This document shows, in pieces, positions 35,686 through 45,424 of a stretch of DNA of 64,000 nucleotides (within the stretch, counting starts at the first letter, position 1; every line of letters starts with the position of its first letter). Source of the DNA: CAVPGP01 sp963704025 (GTDB lineage: Bacteria > Actinomycetota > Thermoleophilia > Gaiellales > Gaiellaceae); contig CAVPGP010000005.1 in NCBI GenBank assembly GCA_963704025.1, positions 372,001 through 436,000 of the forward strand. The letters are read 5' to 3'. The notes beneath the pieces are model-generated. The model was not told the origin of the DNA. It did no database searches and saw only the letters and a list, made by a program, of their open reading frames with translations. A program made the translations under genes and the position numbers.

Positions 35686-37213
35686 GCGCGGCGATCGAGG
35701 TCCGCGACCTCTTCCGCGTCCACTCGACGCCGGAGGGCGACGCGGCGGCGCTGCAGGGCCTCTCGCTGGCCGTGCAGGAGCGCGAGGTGCTGACCGTGCT
35801 CGGCCCGAGCGGGTCGGGCAAGACGTCGTTCCTCCGCATCCTCGCCGGGCTCGACCGGCCGTCGGCCGGGATCGTCCGCGTCTTCGGCGCGAGACGTCGC
35901 GAAGCTCGACGCGCGCGGGCTCTCGGCGTATCGCACGCAGACTGCTCGGCTACGCCGACCAGCACTACGCGCGGGCACTCGCGCCCGAGCTGACGGCGCG
36001 GGAGCTCGTCGCGCTCCAGCTCGGCCTCCGCGGCGAGCCGCGTCAGGCGAGGCTGCACCGCGCCGACGAGCTGCTCGAGCGCGTCGGCCTCGCCGGGCAG
36101 CGCGACCGCCACCCGGGCGAGCTCTCGGGCGGCGAGCAGCAGCGCGTCGCCGTCTGCGCCGCGCTCGCGCACCGCCCCAGGCTCCTGCTCGCCGACGAGC
36201 CGACCGGCGAGCTCGACGCCGCGAACGCCGACGCGGTGTACCGCCTGATCGGCGACCTCGCGCGCGAGGAGGGGTGCACGACCGTGATCGTCAGCCACGA
36301 TCCCGAGTCTGCGTCGATCGCCGACCGGATCGTCCGGATCCGCGACGGCCGCGTCGCCGAGGAGTGGGCGCGGGACGGCGGGGTCTCGGACACGATCGTC
36401 GTCGGCCGCGGCGGCTGGCTGCGCCTGCCGGAGGAGCTGCTCGCCCGCGCCGGCATCGCCTCGCATGCGACCGCCTCGCTCGAGGAGGGCCGGATCGTCG
36501 TCGCCGCCACGGGGCGCAGAGCCGAATCGCCGACGCCTCCCGAATCAAGTAACAGTCTGTTGCAAGCACCGAAGGGCGAGGTGCTGGCCGAGCTCCACGG
36601 CGTCGCGCAAGGCCTACGGCGCGAACCCCGTCTTCTCGGGCCTCGACGCGTCGTTCGCGGCCGGTCGCCTGTACGCCGTCACCGGGCCGTCCGGGTCCGG
36701 CAAGACGACGCTCCTGCACCTGCTGGCCGGGCTCGAGCTGCCGGACGCGGGAGACGTCGTGCTCGGCGGCACGGCGCTGTCCGCGCTCGACCGGACGCGG
36801 ACGCGCCGCGCTCCGGCGCGAGCTCGTCGGCTTCGTCGGGCAGCAGCCCGGTCTCGTCCCGTTCCTCTCCGCGCGCGAGAACGTCGAGCTGGCGCTCGCG
36901 GTCCGCGGGCTCGGCCCGGAACGCGCGCTCGAGACGCTCGAGTCGGTCGGCCTCGCCGAGCGGGCGGAGCAGCGCGTCTCGCGGCTCTCGGCCGGCGAGC
37001 GCGAGCGCGTCGCGATCGCCCGCGCGCAGTCGCGCCGCGGCCCGACGCTCCTGCTCGCCGACGAGCCGACGTCCCGCCTCGACGGCGCGAACGCCGTCGC
37101 GGTGGCGCGCGCTGCTCGCCCGGCTCGCGCGCGAGACGGGCGCCGCAGTCCTCTGCGCGACACACGACGCGCTCGTGATCGAGCAGGCCGACGAGGAGCT
37201 GAAGCTCGGCTAG
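35682..37213 (+). CDS. Tandem ABC ATPase (two nucleotide-binding domains in one chain), frameshifted
   Basis: The ATG at 35682 overlaps the permease stop (ATGA). NBD1 has Walker A GPSGSGKTSF, signature LSGGEQQRVAVCAALA, Walker B RLLLADEPTGELDAAN and VIVSHDPES. A linker (GRGGWLRLPEELLARAGIAS to LLQAPKGEVLAELHGVA) joins NBD2, which has Walker A GPSGSGKTTLLHLL, a variant signature LSAGERERVAIARAQ, Walker B TLLLADEPTSRLDGAN and CATHDALVIEQAD. Frame changes occur near 35895, 35940, 36608, 36810 and 37115. The same frame crosses the linker, so a single gene is favoured over two. NBD2 shows the degenerate signature common in asymmetric pairs. Confidence 0.8.
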
Positions 37214-37250
37214 CGGAGGGAGGTTCGGGGCGACGGTGGCCGGCGGGCCG

Positions 37251-37380
37251 CCTCGTACCTGGTCGCCGACCAGGTACGAGGACAAGGCGATCGCGAGTGA
37301 ATTCGTCTCTGTGCAGGTGTTTCATGTTTTCAACGAGAGTTTTCGTACCAGTTTTCGTACCTGGTCGGCGACCAGGTACG
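37251..37380. repeat. Pair of palindromes flanking about 75 bases between convergent genes
   Basis: The first hairpin (37251-37281) pairs CCTCGTACCTGGTC with GACCAGGTACGAGG across GCC. The second (37356-37380) pairs CGTACCTGGTC with GACCAGGTACG across GGC. A half-copy, TTTCGTACCAG, lies just before the second. The interval is AT-rich compared with its surroundings. The pair may act as bidirectional terminators or form a small palindrome-flanked repeat element. Confidence 0.65.
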
Positions 37381-37430
37381 CGGGAGGCGGGCGCCTCGCT
37401 CGCCACGGTGCCCGGGGTCCGCCGATCGTG

Positions 37431-40400
37431 CTAGCGGAGCTTGAAGAGCGCCGAGTGCACCGTGCCGTCGGCGAGCTTCATGTCGAACTGGCGGCACGTG
37501 CCGGCCCAGGCGCGCTCGGTCTTCCAGAAGTAGATGTAGTTCCCGGTCAGCGGCACGTAGACGAGCACGCTCGGCAGCGGATGATCGTCGCCCTCGTTGT
37601 CGTCGTTCGCCGTCATCGGCGTCGGGCACGCGATCTGCGCAGACTTCGGATACCCCGCCGCGAAGATCTGGAGCCCGCGATTCCCGCCGAGCGAGAAGCG
37701 GAGCGGAATGTAGAAGCCGGCATGGACGACGTTGACCACCGGCGGGTTCTTGACGGGGAAGAGGAAGCCCGTGAACGGCCACGTGACGTGGTAGGTGCGC
37801 GTGACGGTCGTCGTGTGACCGGCAGCGTCCCTGGCCGTGACGGTGAAGGTCTTGTCGCCGACGGTGCTCGTGTCGATCGCGGCGCCGTCCGGCTTCGTGC
37901 CCGCGCAGGAGGCGATCCCGGAGCCAGAATCGAGGCAGTCGTAATCCGCCTTCACGACCTGCCCGATCGCGTAGGTGGCGCCCGCCGCCGGAGTCGTCAC
38001 GATCACCTGCGGCGACGTGGCGTCGATCACGAACGCCTTCTCGCCGTGCCCGGTGGCGGTGTCGACGGTGACGACGTGCAGCCCGTCTGCGGTCACGGTG
38101 AACGGCACCGAGGCCCTTAGCTGACCGTCGAGGCGGATCTCGCTGCCGGAGCTCGGTGTGGCGTTGACCGAGACCGGGCCGCTGAAGAAGCCGGCGAGCC
38201 CCGCGACGCCGCTGCCCGAGAGCGTGATCGAGATGTCGCCGGTGGGCGCCGGCGGCTGCGGAGCCGCCTGGTAGTAGTGCGCCTTGTTGGTGCTCATGGC
38301 GCAGTTGCCGTCGCTGTTGCAGGCCTGAACGATGTACTGCACGTTCGGCCCCACGATCGGCGTGCCGCCCGTCCAGCGGCAGCTGCCGGGCGAGGTGTCC
38401 TTGACCAGATTGATTCCGATCCAGTTCTTCGTCGTGCCCGCGACGCCTAGGTCGTCGAAGAGGACGAAGACGCGCACGACGCCGCAGACCGAGACGTTGA
38501 AGCCGACGTTCGAGCCGAACCGGGTCGCGGCGCTCGTGAGGATCGTCGGCTTCGCGTAGCTCGTGCTCGCGTTGTAGAAGACGCGGCCGCCGATTCCCGT
38601 CCACCGGCGCATCACCGTCGCGCCGACCCGGCCGGGAGTGTCGTCCGTGAAGTACTGGCTCGTGGCGAGGTTGAGCTGCGACTGGAGGCCGCCGAACGTC
38701 TTCGTCGTGGCCATCACCGGGATCCCGCTCGGGAAGCCGATGTCGGTGAAGGTCGGCTCCGGCGACAGAGCCGTCTTGTCCTCGGTCGGCATCAGCAGCG
38801 ACGCGTTCCACGGCGAGTCGTCCGTCGAGCTCAGCGACTCGATGAACGCGGAATGCGCGCGCTCGCCGGTCTTCGTCGCCGCGAGCGACAGCTGGGAGAC
38901 GATCGGCCGGTACATCGCCGTGGCGACCTGGCCCGCGTTCGTGAAGAAGTCGCCGAAGACGCCGTTCCGGCGCGTGAAGGTCGGCACGACCGAGAACTCG
39001 GCCGAGCGGAGCCCGCTGACGGGATCGTTCACGATCGGCGATTGGGCGGGCGAGGTCGAGCTCGAGCTGCCCGGGACCGGGCTCGGCGGGACGGGGATCG
39101 CGGGCGGCGGCGCGTTGACAGCTGCCGGCGCGACGCCGATCCCGTAGAACGGCAGGCCGAAGAGCGTCGCCTCGAGGGTCGTCTTCTGCTCGTACGCGCT
39201 GAAGTTGACCCGACCGAGGAAGTACTCGGCCTTCGCCTGCGCGAATGCCTGGCCGATCGAGAGGGAGCCGTCGAAGTGGCCGGCGAAGGCCGCCATCAGC
39301 TGCTCGGAGTACGCGACCGTGTCGGTGGCGCCGAGACCGAAGCCGGTGTTCGCCGCGTAGGTCGCCCGCTGGTCGGCGTACGCCTCGGCCCAGTCGCGGC
39401 GGATCGGGCTCGTCTCGCCCACGATCACGTTCGAGACCGGCAGGCCGGCGTGGCAGCCGATCGTGAAGATCGACTTGCCCGTGAACGCGAGCGGATGGGA
39501 ATCGATGTCCGCGGTCGTGATCAGGTCGCTCGTGTCGGTGGTGGTGTTCCCCGCCGCGGGGAGCGCCTGATAGTGGTCGTAGTGGCCGTTCAGCTGGTCG
39601 ATGCTCGAAGCCCCGGCCGCCGGGAAGAGCGCGTTCAGGAAGGTCGCGCGGGTCCAGGTGTTGTTGATCAGCGTGCGGGTGTTCGGCGCGCCGACCGTCG
39701 CCGTGAGCTTGTCCGAGGCGACGCTGCGTCCCGTCCGAGGCGAAGTCGTAGCCGGAGCTGAACGCCGTCTGGCGGAGCAGGATCCCGTTCGACTGGACGA
39801 ACTGCGCGATCTGTCCGACGATCTGGCCCGGCGTCTCGACGAGGCGGCCGCCGGCGAGGTCGGGCACGAAGATCTGGCGCGTCCCGGACTGGATCGGGTC
39901 GGTGTCGAGGTACGGGTCGTCGCTGAGCAGGTTCTCGCGGATGAAGGCGCCGAAGTACTGGTTCGCGGTGAAGGTCGAGGCTTCGGCCTTCTCGTTCGCG
40001 ATCAAGGTCAGGTCGGGCACGCGGAAGAACGGGATCTGGTCGTCGCCGCCGACGAAGACGAGGTACTTGAGGTTGGGATGCGTGCTGCGGATCGAGTCGA
40101 CCGTCGCGGAGAGCGCCGTGGCGACCGCGTTCGCACGATCCGGCGAGCACGGGTCGCCGTCCCACGCGTCGTAGAGCGCGGCGTTGTTGCCGTACGCCTC
40201 GACGGGGATGACGGCGCCGGAGACGCCCAGCGCGGTCTGGCCGGCGAGATTGCCGAGCGCGGTCATCACGTCGGCAGCGGCGGTTGCGCCGTACGTGTCG
40301 CCGAGGCGCTTCGTGTTGACGAGGAAGAGCGTGTTCACGTTGGCCGGAATCGCCAGCGCCGGCGTCCCCGCGACGCCCTGGCCCGCGAACGGGAAGCTGC

Positions 40401-43400
40401 GCCGGTCGCATTGGCCGAGCGGCGCCGGCGCCTTGCTCGTGACTCGGAGCGTGTAGGGCTGCGGCGCCGACGCGCCGTTGTAGCCCGAGACCTCGAGGAC
40501 GAAGTAGCCGCTCCCGCCCGGCGAGATCGCGGTCACGTCCTCCGGGTCGGTGCCGCGGAAGATCGACTGCGCGGCGATCGGCAGGTTGGCGGTGTTGATG
40601 TCCTGCAGCGCGCCGGGGACGAGCTGCGCGCCGGTGTTCGTCAGGTCGACGCCCGTGTCGGGCAGTGGCGGATCCTGGAGCGGGACGCCGATCGCCCCGG
40701 GCGAGGTCAGCGGCGACGTCACGGGCGCGAAGAGCGTCAGGTCGTAGTCGGCCGGCAGGTTCGTCATCCGAACGATCAGCCGGTCGCCCGCCGGCGGTGC
40801 CGGGATGCGGTAGAAGTCGACGTCGCTCGGCGAGTCGATGTGCGAGAGATCGACCTCCGTGTTTCTCGGGATGATCGGCGCCGTTGCCGGGTCGTCGTTC
40901 GGCTCGAACACCTGCCGCACCGTCACCGGCGCGTCGTCGTCCGCCTGCACGGGGCCGCTCGGGGTCGCCGCCTGGACGTGCTCGGTGCCCGAGACAGGGC
41001 CGAGCGCGGCGCTCGGGTAGGCGAAGAAGTCGACCGAGTAGTCCTGCGCCAGGGAGAGCCCCGTGAGGCTCCACGTCAGCGTCCGGCCGCCGTTCGAGAC
41101 GACGGGCGCGCCGACGGGCGTCGAGGTGCCGCCCTGCGCGAGCGACGCGCCGGCCGGCGCGTCGTAGCGCCAGCCGAGCGGCAGCGTGACCGCGACGGTC
41201 GCGGGCGCGACACCGGCGCCCGTCCCTTCGAGGCGGAAGCCCGCGTGCCACGCCAGCCTGCCGTTCTTCCCCAGCGACGCGAGCGTGTCGGTCGAGAGCG
41301 TCTCCCATTCGACGCCGGCGCGCGTGATGAAGATGGCCAGCAGGTCGGAGAACGTGAAGCCGGTGCCGGTCGGCAGGCCCGCGAGCAGGTCGTGCACGGT
41401 CTTCGGCGGTGCGCCGTAGAACCGGAGGTCGCCGAGCGAGAAGCCCCCGAGACTGCCTGCGAGGTCCGCAAGCGTCGCCGTCGCCCGGACGTGGCCGGCT
41501 GCGAACGCCGCACCCAGAGTCGCTTCCGTCGCGGCGGTGAGAACGGCGTTCGGGTTCCTGAGCGATGCAACCGCGATGCCGCCGAGCGGCGAGCCGGCCT
41601 CGAGCATCGGCACCAGCCGCAGAGTGCCGAAGCCGGACGCCGCCAGATTGAAGTTGTCGATCGGGAAGTTGTCGATCGGCGAGACGGACAGCGGCATGTT
41701 GTCGATCGGGAAGTTGTCGATCGGCATGTTGTCGATCGGGAAGTTGTCGATCGGGAAGTTGTCGATCGGGAAGTTGTCGATCGGGAAGTTGTCGATCGGC
41801 GCCCCGGTCAGCGCGGCCCCGAGCACGGTCTGGTTGCCGATGGTCGCGGCCTTGTTCGCAGGCGTGCAGCTGATCGGCGGCGAGTTGAGCGCGCTGCACC
41901 AGTCGGTAAGCGCGTCTCCGCCGCCGAGCGGGTTGATCGAGCTGAGCGGGACCACCCCGACGGCAAGCGCCTCGAGGCCGAGATGGCGCAGCTTCGAGCT
42001 GGAGAAGTCGAGCTGGTCGAACGTCAGCTTCGGCGTGGTGCTGGCCGGGTCGAGCGCGGGCGAGGCTGGATTGGCGCGCGCGAGCTGCCCGAGCGAGACG
42101 CCCTGCGCGGGCACGCCGTCGTACTGGGAGCCCTTCTGGACTGAGGGCCAGCCGCCCGGATAGCGGATCCCGATCGTCGAGAGCGGAACGGCGTCGAGCG
42201 CGGCGGCCACCGACGGAGCGTCGAACGGGAAGTTGTCGATGGGGAAGTTGTCGATCGGGAAATTGTCGATCGGGAAGTTGTCGATCGGGAAATTGTCGAT
42301 CGGGAAGTTGTCGATCGGCATGTTGTCGATGGGGAAGTTGTCGATCGGGAAGTTGTCGATCGGCGCCGCGGCGGCCGGCGTGCCCTGGGCGGGCGGGCTG
42401 AGCAAAGAGAGCGGGAAGCCCGCGATCTGCAGGTCCTTCGCCACCGCCTCGGTGCTCGGCGCGCCGGTCGTCAGCGTCGCGGTCACGGCCGTGACGACGG
42501 CGGCCGCGTTGAAGTCCCGGACGAAGACGTCGTCGGTCTCGTTCATGTCGCCGGCGACCAGGTCGCCGGCGTTCGAGAAGAAGACCGCGTACCGGCCGTC
42601 GGCGCTCTGGGCCGTCCCGAACTGGCCGTTGTGCGCGAAGCCGCCGCCCGGCTGGCCCGCGGGCGTGAGGTCGACGAGATTCGTCGGCCCCGACTGGAGG
42701 TCGTGGCGATAGATGTGCGACGTGTTGCCGCTGACGAGCGGGCTCAGGTTCGACGCTGCCGACTCGAACGTGACGTAGCGCCCGTCGTCGCTGAGGCTGG
42801 GCGCCGTCGACTGCGCGTCGGCGCGCGCGCCCGTGCTGCTGACGTCGGCGATCTCGGTCGTCCCGGCGACGAGGTCGCGGACGTAGACGTGCTCGGTACA
42901 GACGGAGAGGCAGTCGCCGAGGTTCGTCGCCTTCGACGCGAACGCGACGTAGCGGCCGTCCGCGCTGATGCTCGGCGGCAGACCGAGGGAGGAGTCGTCG
43001 TTCCCCTGCGCGCCGTTGTTGGCGACGCTGACGAGCCGCGTCGTCCCCGCCTGGAGGTCCCGGACGAACACGTCCGCGTGCCCGTTCGTGTCTCCCGCGA
43101 CGAGGTTCGTCGCGCTCGAGACGAACGCGACGTAGCGTCCGTCTCCGGTCATCGCCGGGAACGAGCTGGCGCCGTTCGCCTCCGCGCCGGGAACGCCGTC
43201 CGCAACGCTCATCCGCTGCAGACCGCTGTTCACGTCGAGGTTCCGCAGATAGATGTCGCGCACGCCGTTGGTGTCGGCGACGCCCAGGTTCGTCGAGTCG
43301 CTGTCGAACGCGATGTACTGGCCGTTCGTGCTGATCGCGGGGTGCTGGCTCTCCAAGTTCCCGATCACGCCGAGCGGGACGTCACCGCCGGGAACCGTGC

Positions 43401-45315
43401 GCGCGTCGACGATCGCCATCGCGAGGCCGTCGCTCGTGAGGTCGCGGACGTAGATGTGGGACGGCGTTCCGGTGGTCGGGCACGCATTCAGGTGGCAGGC
43501 GAGGTTCGTCGCGCTCGACTGGAACGCGGCCGAGTTGCCGTTGCCCGCGACCTGGACCCAGCCGGAGTTCGCGTTCGCCGGGCCGACGGGGTCGCGACCG
43601 CCGAGGCTGACGAGGGTGGTCCGACTCCCGGCGCGATCGCGGACATACCCCTGCAGGTGCCCGGCGTTGCCGGCCGGGGTCAGGTTGGACGCCTCCGACT
43701 CGAACCCGACGACGTTCCCGTCGTTGCTCACCGACGGGAACCTGGATCCGCTGTCGCCCTGGGCGCCGGAGCTCGAGCGGCTGGCCAACGTGGTCAACCC
43801 CGTGACGTTCGGCGGCGGCCCCGGGAGAACCGTCCACTTCCGGATCGCCGGCGTGGGGTCGACGTTCCCTGCGAGATCGATCGCGCGGGCGCGCAGCGTT
43901 TGCTCGCCCGGCTCGAGCTCCACGATGTACACGCCGTTCCTCCGCGGACAGATGCCGAAGTCGGCCGGGTCCGCCGTGTTGAGCGAGCACTCGAAGGTCG
44001 ACCCCGGCTCGCTGCTCACGAAGGCGAAGCTCGCCTGGCTGGACGTCGTCACAGCTCCTTCCGGCGGCACCCCGACGAGCGTCGTCTCCGGCGGCGTGTC
44101 GTCGGCGCTGAACGGCTCGAACACGTAGGTCTTGCTGTCGTCGTCGGAGACGGTGAAGCCGTAGCACCTGCCGTCGCTGTCCAGCCCGACCCAGGGGTGC
44201 GTCAGCCAGGTGAGCTGGTCGTAGCTCTGCCCCGGCTCGAGCGCGTTGTAGAAGACGCGGTTCCCGTCGTAGTCCAGCCAGTACACCTTGAGGGCGACCC
44301 CGCTCTCGTTGACGAAGGTGATCGTGGTCGGGGTGATCCCTTCGATCGAGTGGTCCTGGGTGATCCCGCAGTTCGCGCTGCCGACGATCGGACCCCGCAC
44401 CGGCTGCCAGGCGGCGTCGGTGTTGCTGCCCTCGTCCGGCGTGATCTGGTTCGCGTCGCTGCCGTCGCTCGACCCGACGTAGACCTGCTGGGTCCCCGAG
44501 CCGCGCTCGAAGGCGAGCCGCTGGTCGTCCGGCGAGGGATCCGGGTTGATGTCTGTCGTTCCGGCCGTGACGTCGGTCTGCTCGGCCCCACTGGCGGTCA
44601 TCCGGTAGATCGACGACGCGCCGCCGCGCACGCTGTCGAAGACGATCTGGGTGCCGTCCGGCGACCAGCTGGGCCGGCCGTCGAACCCGCCGTTGGCCGC
44701 CGTCAGGTTCATGGCTCCGAAGCCGTCCGCGCGGACCGTCCAGACGTCCGACGCGGACTCGTACGCGATCCTCGTGCCTGCCGGCGACCACGAGCAGCGG
44801 GAGTCCGTCACGTCGTTGAACGTGATCTGTCTCTGTGCGCTGCCGTCGGCGTGCATGGTGAAGATCTCGTAGTCGCCGTTTCGGTTCGAGGAGAAGCAGA
44901 TCTTCTTCCCGTTGGGCGAGAACCCCGGCCACATGTCGGAGCTCGCGTTGTTCGTCACCCGCGTCTGGCCCGTGCCGTCGGCGTTCATGACGTAGATCTC
45001 CTCCTGGCCCTGCCCGCCGTTGCGGTTCGAGTCGAAGACGATCTTCGTGCCGTCCGGCGACCAGGCCGGGTGCGCGTTCACCGTCCCCTCGGCGCCGATG
45101 CTGCCGGTCAGCTGCGACTCACCGCTGCCGTCGGAGCTCGCGACGAAGACCTGCTCGCCGCCGGAGCGCGTGCTCGTGTAGGCGATCTTCCCCGCCGCGC
45201 CCGGGAACGCCCCCCGTGCGCCGCCGCCGGCGAGGCCGGCCACGATCGCAACGAGAATCAGGGCCGCAAACCTGGAGCGGCGGGCCGCCCGCAGCTTCCT
45301 ACCTGCTCTCCCCAT
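37431..45315 (-). CDS. Giant secreted multidomain protein: propeller repeats, VHL beta domain, PIDNF arrays, PPC-like domain, C25 (gingipain-type) peptidase
   Basis: The ATG at 45315 with GGAAGG upstream starts a chain of about 2630 residues with a signal peptide (RFAALILVAIVAGLAGGGAR). Order: TolB/PD40 repeats (about 40-310; HPAWSPDGTKIVFDSNRNGG); von Hippel-Lindau beta domain (315-390); an Ig/Big-like segment (about 400-500); a second set of PD40-like blades (about 505-960; GDGRYVAFVSSATNLVAGDT). PIDNF arrays follow at 985-1029 and 1173-1222, then a DUF11-like region (about 1350-1470) and a PPC-like domain (about 1470-1640; FEPNDDPATAPI). The C25 caspase-fold peptidase (about 1655-2065) has candidate His in NGHYDHY and Cys in FTIGCHAGLP. 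Ig-like domains end the chain. One frame change near 39725 splits the peptidase domain. No sorting motif is seen at the C-terminus (LADGTVHSALFKLR). Confidence 0.85.
41650..41799 (-). repeat. 15-bp tandem repeat array 2 (PIDNF/PIDNM)
   Basis: Ten 15-base units code for nine PIDNF or PIDNM pentapeptides plus one diverged unit (PLSVS). The plus-strand unit is GAAGTTGTCGATCGG. The array is in frame within the giant secreted protein (residues 1173-1222). Confidence 0.95.
42229..42363 (-). repeat. 15-bp tandem repeat array 1 (PIDNF/PIDNM)
   Basis: Nine consecutive 15-base units code for PIDNF (eight) and PIDNM (one), at residues 985-1029 of the giant secreted protein. Units are nearly identical at DNA level, with silent changes (GGGAAA/GGGAAG, GATGGG/GATCGG). 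Confidence 0.95.
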
Positions 45316-45382
45316 CTCCCCTTCCGCAGTAACGAACCACGACCCTACTCGCTTTTTTACGATTTTCAAGCCGACATATGTG

Positions 45383-45412
45383 CACAAAGCTGTAAGACAC
45401 AAAGCTGTAAGA
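45383..45412 (+). promoter_or_regulatory. Two perfect tandem 15-bp direct repeats in a divergent promoter
   Basis: CACAAAGCTGTAAGA occurs twice back-to-back in the 109-base AT-richer region between the giant secreted protein and the cyclase-like gene. Tandem operators of this size could bind a dimeric regulator on adjacent turns. No cognate regulator is identified. Confidence 0.55.
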
Positions 45413-45424
45413 CTCAGTGGGGCG

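Noticed and set aside
39601..42144. Long plus-strand open frame of about 850 codons
   Set aside because: It is antisense to the C25/PIDNF gene, with biased Arg/Val/Asp composition and no recognisable domain.
41650..42363. Regular short repeats resembling a CRISPR array
   Set aside because: Units are 15 bp, contiguous without unique spacers, and translate in frame as PIDNF inside a clear protein. No cas genes are present.
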